DNA from: Paenibacillus sp. OK003
GTDB lineage: Bacteria > Bacillota > Bacilli > Paenibacillales > Paenibacillaceae
Direction: 5' to 3'
NCBI RefSeq assembly: GCF_900109515.1
Contig: NZ_FOBD01000004.1
Coordinates: forward strand, 62,001 to 126,000
DNA: 64,000 bases
The stretch's first letter is position 1. Every line of letters starts with the position of its first letter. Made by a program: the position numbers and the translations under genes. Of the stretch, positions 9,627 to 19,040 are shown piece by piece. The notes under the pieces are model-generated. The model saw only the letters and a program-made list of their open reading frames with translations, searched no databases and had not been told where the DNA came from.

Positions 9627-11027
9627 ATGACAAATTTACTTCAGAGCATATTACTGTGGTTATTGTACATTTCATCGTTTTACGCCTTTATTCCGAGTTT
9701 AGTTAGCAGACTTTTCGGTTTACGTGTGTTCAGGCGCGGGAGAAGTGAGACGGCGTTTTCCTTAACCTTTGATGATGGGCCGGACCCGGAATACACACCC
9801 AGATTACTTGATTTACTGCGTCAGTATGAAGCAAAGGCAACGTTTTTTGTAGTCGGGGAGCATGCAGCCCGTCATCCTGAGCTCATTCAGCGCATACATG
9901 AGGAAGGTCATCTTCTCGGAATTCATAATTATATTCACAAAACGAATTGGTTGATGCGGCCGCGTACGGTTCGAGATCAGATTCAACGAACAGGTCAGAT
10001 TATTCAGGAGGTTACGGGGGTAAAAACTTGTTATTATCGTCCACCCTGGGGCATTATGAATCTGTTTGATTTTTTCAGTAAAAAAGATCGTCGGATTATT
10101 CTGTGGTCGTCCATGTTTGAGGACTGGAGAAGTAGTGTGGGCGTTGAGAAATTGACGGAACGAATGTTGAAGGAGCTAAGGGGCGGAGAGGTCATGTTGC
10201 TGCATGATCGAGGGACTACCCTCGGCGCTGATGCACACGCGCCGGAGCAGATGCTCCAGGCGCTCGAAGTCGTATTGCAGGAGGCAAACAGGCAGCAGTT
10301 GCACAGTGTACGCATCGATACGTTGATGGGAGGCGTTACGGTGAGCGAATCTAAAACTACAAGTCAACCCCAAACACATTTATCACCTTGGAAACGGGTG
10401 GTTGTTGCGTTATGGCTAGGTTGGGAGAAGTTGTTTCATTGGGTATACCATTTGCATACAGCGTCGCCGGAGGACCCATTGCTGCATTACCGCTCCCGCG
10501 TATATCATGGAGCATTGGTTGAAATGAATGATGGTCATGTGATTCGTAACGGAGATCCGGTTATTGAACTTCATTTTGATAATAAAAAGCTTTTCGATCT
10601 AGGTATGACTTCACGCTCAAGTATGCATCTGGCCATTCGCATGATTCGGGCCATGGAACAGCAGCTTCCTGATTTGGCCCGGCAGGTCGCACTTGAACCT
10701 GAGCTTCGCTCAGCCAAGGCTCTATACGGTGTGAGCATGATTAACCGGGGACCGGAGAAATTCGGTTTTACGGTTCGGGAGCTGGCTCCTGGCCCTTTCA
10801 GTTCTGCATCCAAAGTGTATCTGAAGCTTCTGCTGAGCGTCATTCATCCGGCAGGGACGAAACGTCTGAAGCAGCGATCCGAACAATTAATTCCAAAAAT
10901 GATTGCCATGCCGCTTGACGTGCTGCTGGATCGATATGGTCAGCACGCATTGGTAGCAGCGACAGCGGAACAGTCTATTGAGGAATTGGTGGTTTCTGAA
11001 CAGGATCTTGTACCTGAACGGAACTAA
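9627..11027 (+). CDS. Polysaccharide deacetylase with YkoP-like C-terminal domain
   Basis: A 466-residue protein. An N-terminal hydrophobic helix (about residues 3-28) is followed by a NodB-type deacetylase domain with L-T-F-D-D-G-P-D-P near residue 50, a metal-site histidine pair H-N-Y-I-H, and the R-P-P-W-G motif. From about residue 260 a second domain of roughly 200 residues resembles YkoP. It probably N-deacetylates a cell-envelope polysaccharide outside the membrane. The ATG at 9627 is preceded by GCGGGGAG, and the open frame before it has no ribosome binding site. A strong hairpin follows immediately. Confidence 0.87.
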   Translation: MTNLLQSILLWLLYISSFYAFIPSLVSRLFGLRVFRRGRSETAFSLTFDDGPDPEYTPRLLDLLRQYEAKATFFVVGEHAARHPELIQRIHEEGHLLGIHNYIHKTNWLMRPRTVRDQIQRTGQIIQEVTGVKTCYYRPPWGIMNLFDFFSKKDRRIILWSSMFEDWRSSVGVEKLTERMLKELRGGEVMLLHDRGTTLGADAHAPEQMLQALEVVLQEANRQQLHSVRIDTLMGGVTVSESKTTSQPQTHLSPWKRVVVALWLGWEKLFHWVYHLHTASPEDPLLHYRSRVYHGALVEMNDGHVIRNGDPVIELHFDNKKLFDLGMTSRSSMHLAIRMIRAMEQQLPDLARQVALEPELRSAKALYGVSMINRGPEKFGFTVRELAPGPFSSASKVYLKLLLSVIHPAGTKRLKQRSEQLIPKMIAMPLDVLLDRYGQHALVAATAEQSIEELVVSEQDLVPERN

Positions 11028-11045
11028 TCGTGAAACGAATAAAGA

Positions 11046-11090
11046 AAAGGGTTGCCCTCCGCCGAATTCGGCTGGAGAGCAACCCTTTAT
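11046..11090. terminator. Bidirectional terminator between deacetylase and ilvD
   Basis: A near-perfect hairpin with outer arms AAAGGGTTGC / GCAACCCTTT and an inner CCGAATTCGG palindrome. A-runs and T-runs on both sides let it end the plus-strand deacetylase gene and the convergent minus-strand ilvD transcript. Confidence 0.9.
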
Positions 11091-11136
11091 TTATGTTTCC
11101 GATAAAAGAAAATTCATCGGATATCTTGTACTTGAA

Positions 11137-12822
11137 TTAGATACTCAGTACGCCACCGTTGCTTGCATTCGTTACCAGTTTGGAATAACGAGCGAGGTAA
11201 CCGGTTTTTACTTTCGGTTCAAAGCCTTTCCAACCTGCGCGACGACGTTCGAATTCTTCGTCACTGATATGCAATTCGATGATGCGGTTGTTCAGATCAA
11301 GTTCAATGATGTCTCCTTCTTCAACAAAAGCGATTGGACCGCCTTCAGCGGCTTCCGGAGAGATATGTCCGATACTGATTCCGCGGGATGCGCCAGAGAA
11401 GCGTCCGTCGGTGATCAGACCTACTTTGGCACCAAGGCCCATACCTACGATCTGTGAAGTAGGAGCGAGCATCTCAGGCATACCTGGTCCGCCTTTTGGA
11501 CCTTCATAACGGATCACGACAACATGTCCTTCTTTTACTTTACCGTTCGCAATGCCTTCGAGCGCTTGTTCCTGGGAGTCGAAGCAAATAGCAGGACCTT
11601 TGTGGTATCCGCCAACCGAAGCGTCAACAGCACCGACTTTGATGATAGCTCCTTGTGGTGCAAGGTTACCAAACAATACAGCCAAGCCGCCTTTTTCGGA
11701 ATGCGGGTTATCCAGGTGGTGGATAACATTGGTATCCTGGATTTCTTGTCCTTCAACGTTCTCACGGATCGTTTTACCCGTTACCGTGATACAGTCGCCG
11801 TGAATTGCACCTGGTTTCTTGAGCAATTCGTTCAGAACTGCACTTACGCCACCCGCATTGTGAACGTCTTCGATGTGAAGATCGGAAGCAGGTGCCAATT
11901 TTGCCAAGTGAGGAACGCGGTTAGCAACTTCATTGATTCGCTCGATTGGATACTCGATGCCTGCTTCATGAGCCAGTGCCAATGTATGAAGTACCGTATT
12001 CGTGGAACCACCCATAGCCATATCCAGTGCAAAAGCGTTGTCGATAGCTTCTACAGTAACGATATCACGTGGTTTCAGATCCATTTTGATGAGTTCCATC
12101 AGTTGTTTAGCGGATTGTTTAACAAACTCACGACGCTCAGGAGCAACAGCCAGGATGGTTCCGTTACCTGGCATAGCCAGTCCCATCGCTTCAGCCAGAC
12201 AGTTCATGGAGTTCGCAGTGAACATACCGGAGCATGATCCACATGTTGGACAGCCGAACTGTTCAAGCTCAAGCAAGCTCTTGTCATCGATTTTACCAGC
12301 TTGATAAGCACCTACGCCTTCAAATACGGAGGTCAAAGACAGAGCCTTACCATTGCTGTCACGACCTGCCTTCATTGGACCGCCGCTGACAAACACGGTA
12401 GGGATATTACAGCGGAGTGCACCCATCATCATGCCGGGTGTAATTTTGTCACAGTTCGGGATACATACCATGCCGTCGAACCAGTGTGCAGATACAACGG
12501 TTTCCACGGAATCCGCGATAATGTCACGGCTTGGCAGCGAGTAACGCATACCAATGTGGCCCATGGCGATTCCGTCGTCAACTCCGATGGTGTTGAATTC
12601 GAATGGAACGCCACCGGCTTCACGAATAGCTTCCTTTACAATTTTACCGAATTCCTGCAGGTGAACATGGCCGGGCACGATATCAATGTAAGAGTTACAT
12701 ACGGCAATAAATGGTTTGCCAAAGTCCTCTTCTTTAACGCCCGCTGCGCGGAGCAAACTGCGGTGCGGTGCACGGTCAAAACCTTTTTTGATCATATCGG
12801 AACGCATCTTCTTGGCTGACAT
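11137..12822 (-). CDS. ilvD: Dihydroxy-acid dehydratase
   Basis: A 561-residue IlvD/Edd-family iron-sulphur dehydratase that converts 2,3-dihydroxy-isovalerate and its methyl homologue to the 2-keto acids of valine, leucine and isoleucine synthesis. Three cysteine motifs are readable: C-N-S-Y near residue 49, [10 protein letters not shown] near 120, and C-G-S-C-S-G-M-F-T near 193. The start at 12822 is preceded by GGGGGG; 56 residues of upstream open frame are not credible. It stands alone, apart from any ilvBHC-leu operon. No T-box was found in its leader. Confidence 0.95.
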   Translation of the reverse strand: MSAKKMRSDMIKKGFDRAPHRSLLRAAGVKEEDFGKPFIAVCNSYIDIVPGHVHLQEFGKIVKEAIREAGGVPFEFNTIGVDDGIAMGHIGMRYSLPSRDIIADSVETVVSAHWFDGMVCIPNCDKITPGMMMGALRCNIPTVFVSGGPMKAGRDSNGKALSLTSVFEGVGAYQAGKIDDKSLLELEQFGCPTCGSCSGMFTANSMNCLAEAMGLAMPGNGTILAVAPERREFVKQSAKQLMELIKMDLKPRDIVTVEAIDNAFALDMAMGGSTNTVLHTLALAHEAGIEYPIERINEVANRVPHLAKLAPASDLHIEDVHNAGGVSAVLNELLKKPGAIHGDCITVTGKTIRENVEGQEIQDTNVIHHLDNPHSEKGGLAVLFGNLAPQGAIIKVGAVDASVGGYHKGPAICFDSQEQALEGIANGKVKEGHVVVIRYEGPKGGPGMPEMLAPTSQIVGMGLGAKVGLITDGRFSGASRGISIGHISPEAAEGGPIAFVEEGDIIELDLNNRIIELHISDEEFERRRAGWKGFEPKVKTGYLARYSKLVTNASNGGVLSI

Positions 12823-13049
12823 GGTGTATTTCCCCCCAAATTTATAATATTGAGCAACATGAATGGAAATATAAATGGCAGTGCATCTGTCGTTTAATTT
12901 CATCCGTACTCTAAAAAAATTGACCAGTGATACTGGCTTCGAGCTTCCCGTAGTTTGTGAAATTCTTTGCTGCTTTAAACCCGTGAACAACCCGGTTTTT
13001 CTATAGAGTCTATCACAACCGTCGTCATATTTCTACAATTCAATAGAAA
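12823..13049 (-). other. Upstream region of ilvD, no gene
   Basis: About 227 bases without a credible gene. On the minus strand it has a small CCAGT-ATC-ACTGG hairpin followed by a T-run (around 12914-12936), which could be a weak attenuator. The T-box consensus (AGGGTGG...ACCGCG) is absent. No convincing promoter was picked. Confidence 0.4.
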
Positions 13050-13083
13050 GAAGCTTCAATCCATTAGTGGAATGAAGCTTTCT
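13050..13083 (-). terminator. Terminator after KGG-repeat gene
   Basis: Hairpin AAGCTTCA...TGAAGCTT with an inner TCCA/TGGA helix and one mismatch, followed on the minus strand by CTTTCT. It separates the KGG-repeat gene from ilvD. Confidence 0.65.
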
Positions 13084-13136
13084 ATGATTTGATGCGCTGC
13101 ATCAGGTGATCTTTCACCACTGCCCATGGCGGTCGG

Positions 13137-13388
13137 CTAACTGCTCCCGCCTTTGCGGCCAATCTCCCGATAGAAATCTTTATGATGTGTTTCGGAAGTC
13201 GCTTCTCCACCCTTGCGTCCAATTTCCTTATAAAATTCAGAATCGTGCGCATCTGAAGTCGCTTCTCCACCTTTTTTACCTATCATTTGGTAGAAGCTCC
13301 GATCATGATTTTTGGATGTGGCTTTGCCACCTAATCTGCCCGCTTCCTCGCGACTCATTTTGTGTTCAGACGTTTGTGGACGTGCCAT
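13137..13388 (-). CDS. KGG-repeat stress protein (GsiB-like)
   Basis: An 83-residue hydrophilic protein built of four copies of a repeat of about 18 residues with G-[RK]-K-G-G-E-A-T-S and an F-Y-x-x-I-G-x-K-G-G core (PF10685-type, stress-induced repeat). It resembles Bacillus GsiB and plant LEA-like proteins, which are induced by general stress. A strong AAGGAGTGAT site precedes the ATG. A perfect 8-bp inverted repeat lies in the 5' leader just upstream. The biochemical role is not known; desiccation or osmotic protection is an inference from the family. Confidence 0.85.
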   Translation of the reverse strand: MARPQTSEHKMSREEAGRLGGKATSKNHDRSFYQMIGKKGGEATSDAHDSEFYKEIGRKGGEATSETHHKDFYREIGRKGGSS

Positions 13389-13409
13389 TACAAATCACTC
13401 CTTATTTTA

Positions 13410-13442
13410 TAAGTAGGTTGTTGTAGCGCGTACTCCTACTTA
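13410..13442 (-). repeat. 8-bp inverted repeat in leader of KGG-repeat gene
   Basis: TAAGTAGG at 13410-13417 and CCTACTTA at 13435-13442 are perfectly complementary with a 17-base loop. On the minus strand the hairpin ends about 10 bases before the ribosome binding site. It may be an operator, an mRNA-stabilising hairpin or a translation-control element. Confidence 0.6.
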
Positions 13443-13500
13443 CCACAACATTTCCAGCCTGAAACAAGTCGATTTCAATGGAAAGGAGCATAATATCAGT

Positions 13501-14553
13501 TCATCTGAACCAGAATGCTGAGCGTTTCAATACCCCCTGACGATTGAAGTGAACGCGAGAGATATCTGGCTCAATGAGAGGTCGAAAGGCATGACGGACG
13601 GCTGGATGGGCCAGTGTTATAGCGAACAGCAATGCTATGGAAACAATCACCGGAATGTACAAGCTGGTCTCCATATCGTTGTAAACCCCGGACCAGACCG
13701 CCAGGCGAACGAGAAATCCATGTAAAAGGAACACATAGAGAGTACGTCGGCCCAGGTCGGTCAATCTGGAAGTTAATGAAGGGACCCAGGCGAGAAATAA
13801 TGCTCCCGATCCGATTTCAAGTGCATAGATTCCGAGTCGATATATTCCTGCAAACCACTCATGGTGTCCAAGCTCTGCGTAAGTCATGCTACCCAGTAAC
13901 CAGCCCGATGCAATGTTGAGTCCGCCCAGTCCGATCCATCCAAGAAGAGCAGCAGACAACGTAGCAGCAATTCTACGGCCCCAGCCGGATCGTAAACGGG
14001 AGCGGATGGACGCTCCGTAGTCATACCCCATAACAAAGAAAGGAAGAAACACAAACGTTCGGCTGAAGCTCAGCCAGAAACCGTCAATGGGTAAATAACC
14101 AGCACATACACCTAGCATCACGGCACAGAGTAGTCTGTAGATCGGCTTCCAGGAGAGTGTAAGACGAAGCAACAGCCGCCAGCAGAAATGACTTGCCAGA
14201 AACCAGAGCAATAAATAAGGTGCAAAGAAAGACAAACGCATATGCGGTGTGTGGAATACGGTGAAATCCATTATTGCATACAAGGACTGAAACAGAAGGT
14301 ACTGTAATGCAATCTGCTTAAGCACATTACGGCCAGAAGTACCTTTGAGTGAATGTCTGGCAAAGTAGCCGGTTACCCATACAAACAGCGGCATGTGAAA
14401 TGTATATATCCACAGAAACAGAGCCTCTGCTCCTGCAAAACGCGTAATGATTGGTTCGAGAGCATTGCCCGCTAATACACAGACAATGAGCATAAAGCGC
14501 AAGTTGTAAAAAAAGGAATCCTGATCTTCGTGATTGATGGTCGGTTTGTTCAT
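13501..14553 (-). CDS. Acyltransferase family 3 membrane protein
   Basis: A 350-residue integral membrane protein with about ten helices and the acyltransferase-3 layout. The N-terminal R-F-M-L-I-V-C-V-L helix, the segment F-H-M-P-L-F-V-W-V-T-G-Y near residue 54 and a C-terminal L-H-G-F are typical of sugar O-acetyltransferases such as fucose 4-O-acetyltransferase-like proteins. It probably acetylates an envelope glycan precursor, but the substrate cannot be deduced. The ATG follows AGGGGGG. It stands alone on the minus strand, divergent from kdgK. Confidence 0.82.
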   Translation of the reverse strand: MNKPTINHEDQDSFFYNLRFMLIVCVLAGNALEPIITRFAGAEALFLWIYTFHMPLFVWVTGYFARHSLKGTSGRNVLKQIALQYLLFQSLYAIMDFTVFHTPHMRLSFFAPYLLLWFLASHFCWRLLLRLTLSWKPIYRLLCAVMLGVCAGYLPIDGFWLSFSRTFVFLPFFVMGYDYGASIRSRLRSGWGRRIAATLSAALLGWIGLGGLNIASGWLLGSMTYAELGHHEWFAGIYRLGIYALEIGSGALFLAWVPSLTSRLTDLGRRTLYVFLLHGFLVRLAVWSGVYNDMETSLYIPVIVSIALLFAITLAHPAVRHAFRPLIEPDISRVHFNRQGVLKRSAFWFR

Positions 14554-14648
14554 GTTGTAGCCCCCCTGATAACCCTTGGCGATTGCAATCTGGTTCTGTA
14601 ATAAGGGTAATATGGATGTGCATCATTCATTGTGATATATTTCACAAT

Positions 14649-14662
14649 AGAAAGCGCTATCC
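14649..14662. promoter_or_regulatory. cre-like site upstream of kdgK-eda
   Basis: AGAAAGCGCTATCC matches the CcpA consensus TGWAARCGYTWNCW at 12 of 14 positions, including the AAAGCGCT core. It lies 39 bases before the predicted -35 of kdgK, so activation or repression by CcpA are both possible. Confidence 0.5.
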
Positions 14663-14700
14663 TTTCTCAAAGCTGTGACAACAAAATGAACGCTCCGGGA

Positions 14701-14729
14701 TTGACAACGGTTGCATAGAGGCTGACAAT
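14701..14729 (+). promoter_or_regulatory. Sigma-A promoter of kdgK
   Basis: A perfect TTGACA -35 (14701-14706), a 17-base spacer and GACAAT (14724-14729) as -10. It is about 45 bases upstream of the kdgK start. Confidence 0.7.
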
Positions 14730-14774
14730 GGGGAAAGAAGATGAGAAATTGTAAATATAAGGAGGGGAGAATTC

Positions 14775-15740
14775 ATGTCGACGAATACCCGCCGAAGCCC
14801 TGAAATTGTTACGTTTGGCGAAAGCATGGGTTTGCTGACGGCGAAGGATACAAGAGGTCTCGAATATGCCGCGACATTGGACAAATCATTTGGGGGCGCT
14901 GAGAGTAATCTGGCGATTGGTGTATCCCGGCTTGGGCATACCAGCGGCTGGTTTGGCCGTCTTGGTAATGATCCGATCGGTAACATGATCATGAAGGCTA
15001 TTCGTGGTGAAGGTGTAGATGTATCCAGAGCAAGGATGAGCGACAAGGAGCCCACCGGTTTGATGATTCGTGAGAACGCTTCCGGGAAAGCCTCGGTGCA
15101 TTATTATAGGAAGCTGTCCGCTGCAAGTGCGATTACTCCTGAGGACCTGGACACGGAATATATCGCGGGTGCGCAGATCCTTCATGTTACAGGCATCACC
15201 GCAGCAATAAGCGCGTCGGGACTTGCTACTGTTGAAGCTGCTATACATATAGCCAAGCAGGCTGGTGTGAAAGTGAGTTTTGATCCGAATTTGCGTCTTA
15301 AACTGTGGTCAGTTGAGGAAGCACGTCCTGTTCTGCTTCGTCTAGCTGAGCAGGCGGATTATTTCTTGCCGGGTCTGGACGAGATGAAACTTCTGTATAA
15401 CGAAGAAGATGATCAAAAAGTACTTGAGCGTTTGTCCGCCATGAATGCAGTTTGTATCGTGAAGGGCGGCCCTGATTTGACCTACGTATTGGTGAATGGT
15501 ACCCTAACGGAAGTTCCGTACTTCAAGGCAGATTATGTCCTGGATACGGTTGGGGCAGGAGATGGATTCTGTGCGGGCTTTTTGTCCGGCCTTATTAAAG
15601 GATATTCTCCGCAGGAGGCGACCCGCCTCGGGAATTTGACCGGTTCCATGGTTATACAGGCTGTTGGCGATTGGGAGGCGCTCCCGACGTGGGAGCAGGT
15701 CGAGGCCAAGCTGAACAATGTAGCTCATGTTGAGCGCTAG
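14775..15740 (+). CDS. kdgK: 2-dehydro-3-deoxygluconokinase (PfkB family)
   Basis: A 321-residue PfkB-family sugar kinase. The N-terminal G-G-A-E-S-N-L-A-I-G-V segment (near residue 40) and the C-terminal signature D-T-V-G-A-G-D-G-F-C-A-G-F (near 257-269), with the catalytic aspartate in G-A-G-D, are clear. KdgK phosphorylates 2-keto-3-deoxygluconate, the common product of pectin and uronate breakdown, in the cytoplasm. The specific call rests on eda directly downstream, whose product cleaves the phosphorylated compound. AAGGAGGGG precedes the ATG. Confidence 0.9.
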   Translation: MSTNTRRSPEIVTFGESMGLLTAKDTRGLEYAATLDKSFGGAESNLAIGVSRLGHTSGWFGRLGNDPIGNMIMKAIRGEGVDVSRARMSDKEPTGLMIRENASGKASVHYYRKLSAASAITPEDLDTEYIAGAQILHVTGITAAISASGLATVEAAIHIAKQAGVKVSFDPNLRLKLWSVEEARPVLLRLAEQADYFLPGLDEMKLLYNEEDDQKVLERLSAMNAVCIVKGGPDLTYVLVNGTLTEVPYFKADYVLDTVGAGDGFCAGFLSGLIKGYSPQEATRLGNLTGSMVIQAVGDWEALPTWEQVEAKLNNVAHVER

Positions 15741-15825
15741 TCGCTGCTGATATCATAATGTCTCATCTTCGTTCATTAATGTAAGGCTTGTAATACACAA
15801 CCACATTGACAAGGGAGAGAATGAA

Positions 15826-16491
15826 ATGAAGAAGCTTCAGCTGCTGCAAAAAATAACGGACAGTGGGGTTGTAGCGGTTCTGCGTGCAGATTCTGCTGAT
15901 CAGGTTATCGCTATGGCCGAGCAAGCCATCGCGGGTGGCATCAAGATTATCGAGATTACGATGACAGTGCCTAGTGCCCTCAAAGCCATCGAGAAATTAA
16001 GCCGTGTATACCATTGGAACACACAAGATCCAGAGAAATTTGCCATTATCGGAGCTGGAACAGTGCTTGAACCCCAGACAGCGCGTGCCGCGATCATGTC
16101 AGGGGCCGAGTTTGTTGTGGGTCCTTCCCTGAACCCGGATACTGTGAAAATTTGCAATCTGTACCGGATTCCGATTCTGCCAGGGGTGATGACGATTGCG
16201 GATGTACAACGTGCATTGGAACTTGGCGTGGATATTGTGAAGTTGTTCCCGGGTAATCTCTACGATCCGTCCATCATCAAAACGATGAAGGGACCTATGC
16301 CACAAGCGAATTTCATGCCGACTGGCGGGGTTTCCTTATCCAATCTGGGTGACTGGATTAAGGGAGGCGCTGTTGCTGTAGGGATTGGCTCGGACCTTAC
16401 AGCAGAAGCAGTGAAGACGGGGGACTTGAGTCATGTTCGCCGCAAAGCGGAACAATATATGGATGCTTACCGCAAGGCCAAGGCCGAATAG
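15826..16491 (+). CDS. eda: KDPG/KHG aldolase
   Basis: A 221-residue class I aldolase that splits 2-keto-3-deoxy-6-phosphogluconate into pyruvate and glyceraldehyde 3-phosphate. The motif I-K-I-I-E-I-T holds the catalytic glutamate (near residue 45), and V-K-L-F-P-G near residue 140 holds the Schiff-base lysine. A-N-F-M-P-T-G-G-V follows in the phosphate-binding part. It lies 85 bases after kdgK on the same strand and completes the two-step KDG pathway. GGGAGAG is the ribosome binding site. Confidence 0.94.
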   Translation: MKKLQLLQKITDSGVVAVLRADSADQVIAMAEQAIAGGIKIIEITMTVPSALKAIEKLSRVYHWNTQDPEKFAIIGAGTVLEPQTARAAIMSGAEFVVGPSLNPDTVKICNLYRIPILPGVMTIADVQRALELGVDIVKLFPGNLYDPSIIKTMKGPMPQANFMPTGGVSLSNLGDWIKGGAVAVGIGSDLTAEAVKTGDLSHVRRKAEQYMDAYRKAKAE

Positions 16492-16581
16492 CGATGAATG
16501 ATGTAGAAGGGGAGCCTCAGGAATGAAGGCTCCCGTTCTGCAAGCCGCGACACCTGCGGAAGTGCAGAAAGGTGATGAACG

Positions 16582-17346
16582 TTGAGAAACCGATATAATA
16601 CAGGGCGCAAGAAGAGGGGCATCGGGAAATTCCTGCTCGTTCTTCTGGCGCTCATTGTCATTGGGTGTGGGTTTGTGGCCTGGAAGCTGTTTACGCCTTA
16701 TGGACCACAGGAGATGGCTCAGACAGCCATGGAAACTGCTAATCAGGTGACTGTAACTGAAAAAGACAACTGGATTGATTTTGTGCCGGACAAATCTGTT
16801 GGGGTGAGTGTTATTTTTTATCCAGGTGGATTGGTTAAACCGGAAAGTTATGCACCTCTTGCCCATGAACTTGCGGCAGCAGGACATCATACCATTATTG
16901 CAAAAATGCCTTTTAATCTGGCGGTAATCAAGCAGAATCTCGCAGATGATATTATTAAAGCCTATCCGGATGAACCATTTGTTATGGGAGGTCATTCTCT
17001 TGGTGGCTCGATGGCGGCTCGTTATGCAGCCTCGCATCCAGATGCACTTCAGGGCATCTTTTTCCTCGCATCCTATCCGGATGAAAAAGGCAGTGTGAAG
17101 TCACTGGGGATACCCGCGTTATCCATCTTGGGTACGAATGACGAAGTTGTGAATGCAACAAAGTATCAGAATGGTCGGGCATATCTGCCAGAAGATACGG
17201 TGTACTACACCATTGAAGGTGGTAACCATTCGCAGTTTGGTGACTATGGCCACCAGAGTGGTGACGGCGAAGCTGGAGTCAGTGAAGAGGAACAACTGGC
17301 TCAAACGGTAAAAACGACTGTGGGCTGGCTGGATACAATCAAGTAA
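16582..17346 (+). CDS. Membrane-anchored alpha/beta hydrolase
   Basis: A 254-residue alpha/beta-hydrolase of the fold-5 / dienelactone-hydrolase-like group. After basic residues there is one membrane helix or signal anchor (about residues 13-33), then the hydrolase core with nucleophile elbow G-G-H-S-L-G-G near residue 136, an aspartate in the G-T-N-D-E stretch near 185, and a G-G-N-H histidine near 214. The enzyme should face outside. The TTG start is used because GAAAGGTGAT lies just upstream; the nearby ATG at 16575 is in another frame and closes at once. Substrate unknown. Confidence 0.8.
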   Translation: MRNRYNTGRKKRGIGKFLLVLLALIVIGCGFVAWKLFTPYGPQEMAQTAMETANQVTVTEKDNWIDFVPDKSVGVSVIFYPGGLVKPESYAPLAHELAAAGHHTIIAKMPFNLAVIKQNLADDIIKAYPDEPFVMGGHSLGGSMAARYAASHPDALQGIFFLASYPDEKGSVKSLGIPALSILGTNDEVVNATKYQNGRAYLPEDTVYYTIEGGNHSQFGDYGHQSGDGEAGVSEEEQLAQTVKTTVGWLDTIK

Positions 17347-17407
17347 GCTGCAATTTCAATGGTGAATGGAACGAACCCACAGTAGACGGGAACTGGAGGT
17401 GATACGT

Positions 17408-18193
17408 ATGTCCATGCTTCAAATCCGTGGTAAGCAAGTTACGTGCCGAGGCATTCTATTTGATAAGGATGGTACGCTGCTGGATTTCTTACAGCTATGG
17501 GGGCCGTGGGCGGAGTCTTTGCTGAATCAGCTGGAATCACAGCTGTCAGAGCTTGGGGCTTCGTTCACGGTGGAGCGTGAGCAAGTTCTCGGTACGGTCC
17601 GCAATCGCGAAGGTCATCTGATCGGATATGATCTTCAAGGGCCATTGGCTATTGCTACGGTGGACGAGAGCAACGGTTTGCTTGCTGGGCAGTTGTATGC
17701 AGCAGGCATGCCGTGGAACGAAGCAATTACTACGATCCGCCGTTTTTCCAGTGTCGCCATGGGTGAGGTAAGGCAGAGAAAAATGGCTGAACCGCTGCCT
17801 GGGCTAAATGCATTTTTGCAGAGCTGCAAGGAAGCATCAATTCCCATGGCGGTTGTCACTTCGGACAGCACAGCTGCTGCCGAGGAGCATATGGAGTGGA
17901 TGGGCATCCGGTCGTATTTTACATCGATTGTTGGCAGTGACCGGGTGACTCGGGGCAAACCGGATGGAGAGGCTGCGGTTCTGGCTTGCCGGGAATTACA
18001 TATTCTTCCTGAGGAGGCTGTTGTGATCGGTGACAGCAATGGGGATATGCAGATGGGACGCAACGCAGGGGTGTCCTATAGGATCGGTTTCTGTCCAGAA
18101 GTCGAGGGAAGCCACTATTTACATGACGCCGATGCCATTATCCAAAATTATGATGAGTTAAAAATCATCTCTGAATATTCTTCACAGGGGTGA
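17408..18193 (+). CDS. HAD-family phosphatase
   Basis: A 261-residue haloacid-dehalogenase-like hydrolase. Motif I, D-K-D-G-T-L-L-D (near residue 18-25), supplies the nucleophile; motif II is the T-S-D-S stretch, and motif IV is G-D-S-N-G-D-M-Q-M. The cap is the helical type seen in phosphoglycolate phosphatase relatives. The ATG at 17408 fits CTGGAGGTGAT upstream, dropping 14 residues of open frame. It follows the hydrolase gene by about 60 bases and precedes the sirtuin gene by 21. The natural phosphoester is unknown. Confidence 0.82.
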   Translation: MSMLQIRGKQVTCRGILFDKDGTLLDFLQLWGPWAESLLNQLESQLSELGASFTVEREQVLGTVRNREGHLIGYDLQGPLAIATVDESNGLLAGQLYAAGMPWNEAITTIRRFSSVAMGEVRQRKMAEPLPGLNAFLQSCKEASIPMAVVTSDSTAAAEEHMEWMGIRSYFTSIVGSDRVTRGKPDGEAAVLACRELHILPEEAVVIGDSNGDMQMGRNAGVSYRIGFCPEVEGSHYLHDADAIIQNYDELKIISEYSSQG

Positions 18194-18214
18194 TCTCATA
18201 AAGGAGGAGAGAGG

Positions 18215-18955
18215 ATGAACGCAACAGAACAACTGGCTGCCTGGATTAAGGAAAGCTCAAATATTGTTTTTTTCGGAGGGGCCGGAACTTCAACGGAAAG
18301 CGGGATTCCCGACTTCCGCTCTGCCGCTGGCTTATACCAGACAGAGCAGCATTCACCCTATCCACCGGAAGAGCTGCTGAGCCGACATTTTTTTGATCAG
18401 CATGCTGATATTTTTTATGATTTTTATCGAGGCAAAATGCTTCATCCCGATGCGATGCCCAACGGCTGCCATCGACTGCTCGCCAGATTGGAGCAGGAAG
18501 GAAAGCTTCAGGCGGTTATCACGCAAAATATTGACGGGTTGCACCAGAAGGCTGGCAGCAGCAATGTTCTGGAGCTTCATGGTTCGATCCATCGAAACGC
18601 TTGTAGGGATTGCAAGAGGTTTTATGGGTTGGATGACATTATTACGGCAAAAGAGAAGGTTCCTCGTTGCACTGCATGTGGTGGCGTGATCAAGCCGGAT
18701 GTCGTGCTGTATGAAGAAGAACTGGACCAGACGATATTATATCGTTCGGTTGACGCACTGTCCTCGGCGGATTTGCTGCTGGTTGGTGGAACTTCACTAA
18801 CGGTGTATCCTGCCGCACAATTGATTACGTACTTTCAAGGGAAACACACGGTCTTGCTGAACGCTACACCTACAGCTTACGACAGGCGAGCTGATTTGCT
18901 GATTACTGACCCTATTGGTGAGGTAATGAATAAGGTGGATCAGCTTATTGGTTAA
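18215..18955 (+). CDS. NAD-dependent protein deacylase (sirtuin)
   Basis: A 246-residue SIR2-family enzyme that removes acyl groups from lysines using NAD. The Rossmann motifs G-A-G-T-S-T-E-S-G-I-P-D-F-R-S and T-Q-N-I-D-G-L-H are present, along with the catalytic histidine in L-H-G-S. The zinc site is C-x2-C ... C-x2-C in the small domain (residues about 129-153). A very strong AAAGGAGGAGAGG site precedes the ATG. In Bacillus the counterpart SrtN controls acetyl-CoA synthetase; here it sits in a catabolic gene string, with no acetyltransferase nearby. Confidence 0.9.
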   Translation: MNATEQLAAWIKESSNIVFFGGAGTSTESGIPDFRSAAGLYQTEQHSPYPPEELLSRHFFDQHADIFYDFYRGKMLHPDAMPNGCHRLLARLEQEGKLQAVITQNIDGLHQKAGSSNVLELHGSIHRNACRDCKRFYGLDDIITAKEKVPRCTACGGVIKPDVVLYEEELDQTILYRSVDALSSADLLLVGGTSLTVYPAAQLITYFQGKHTVLLNATPTAYDRRADLLITDPIGEVMNKVDQLIG

Positions 18956-19040
18956 ACGTAAGTCGACATTGTCCGAATAACCGCATTCTCCGGCATACGG
19001 ACCGGGAACTAGAGGCGGAACCTGGGGAAAGAAGGGATTC

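Noticed and set aside
12301-12819. 172-codon plus-strand open frame opposite ilvD
   Set aside because: It is antisense to a highly conserved enzyme and has no protein-family resemblance or ribosome binding site.
12823-13049. T-box riboswitch before ilvD
   Set aside because: The conserved T-box sequence and specifier stem are absent; only a small hairpin with a T-run is seen.
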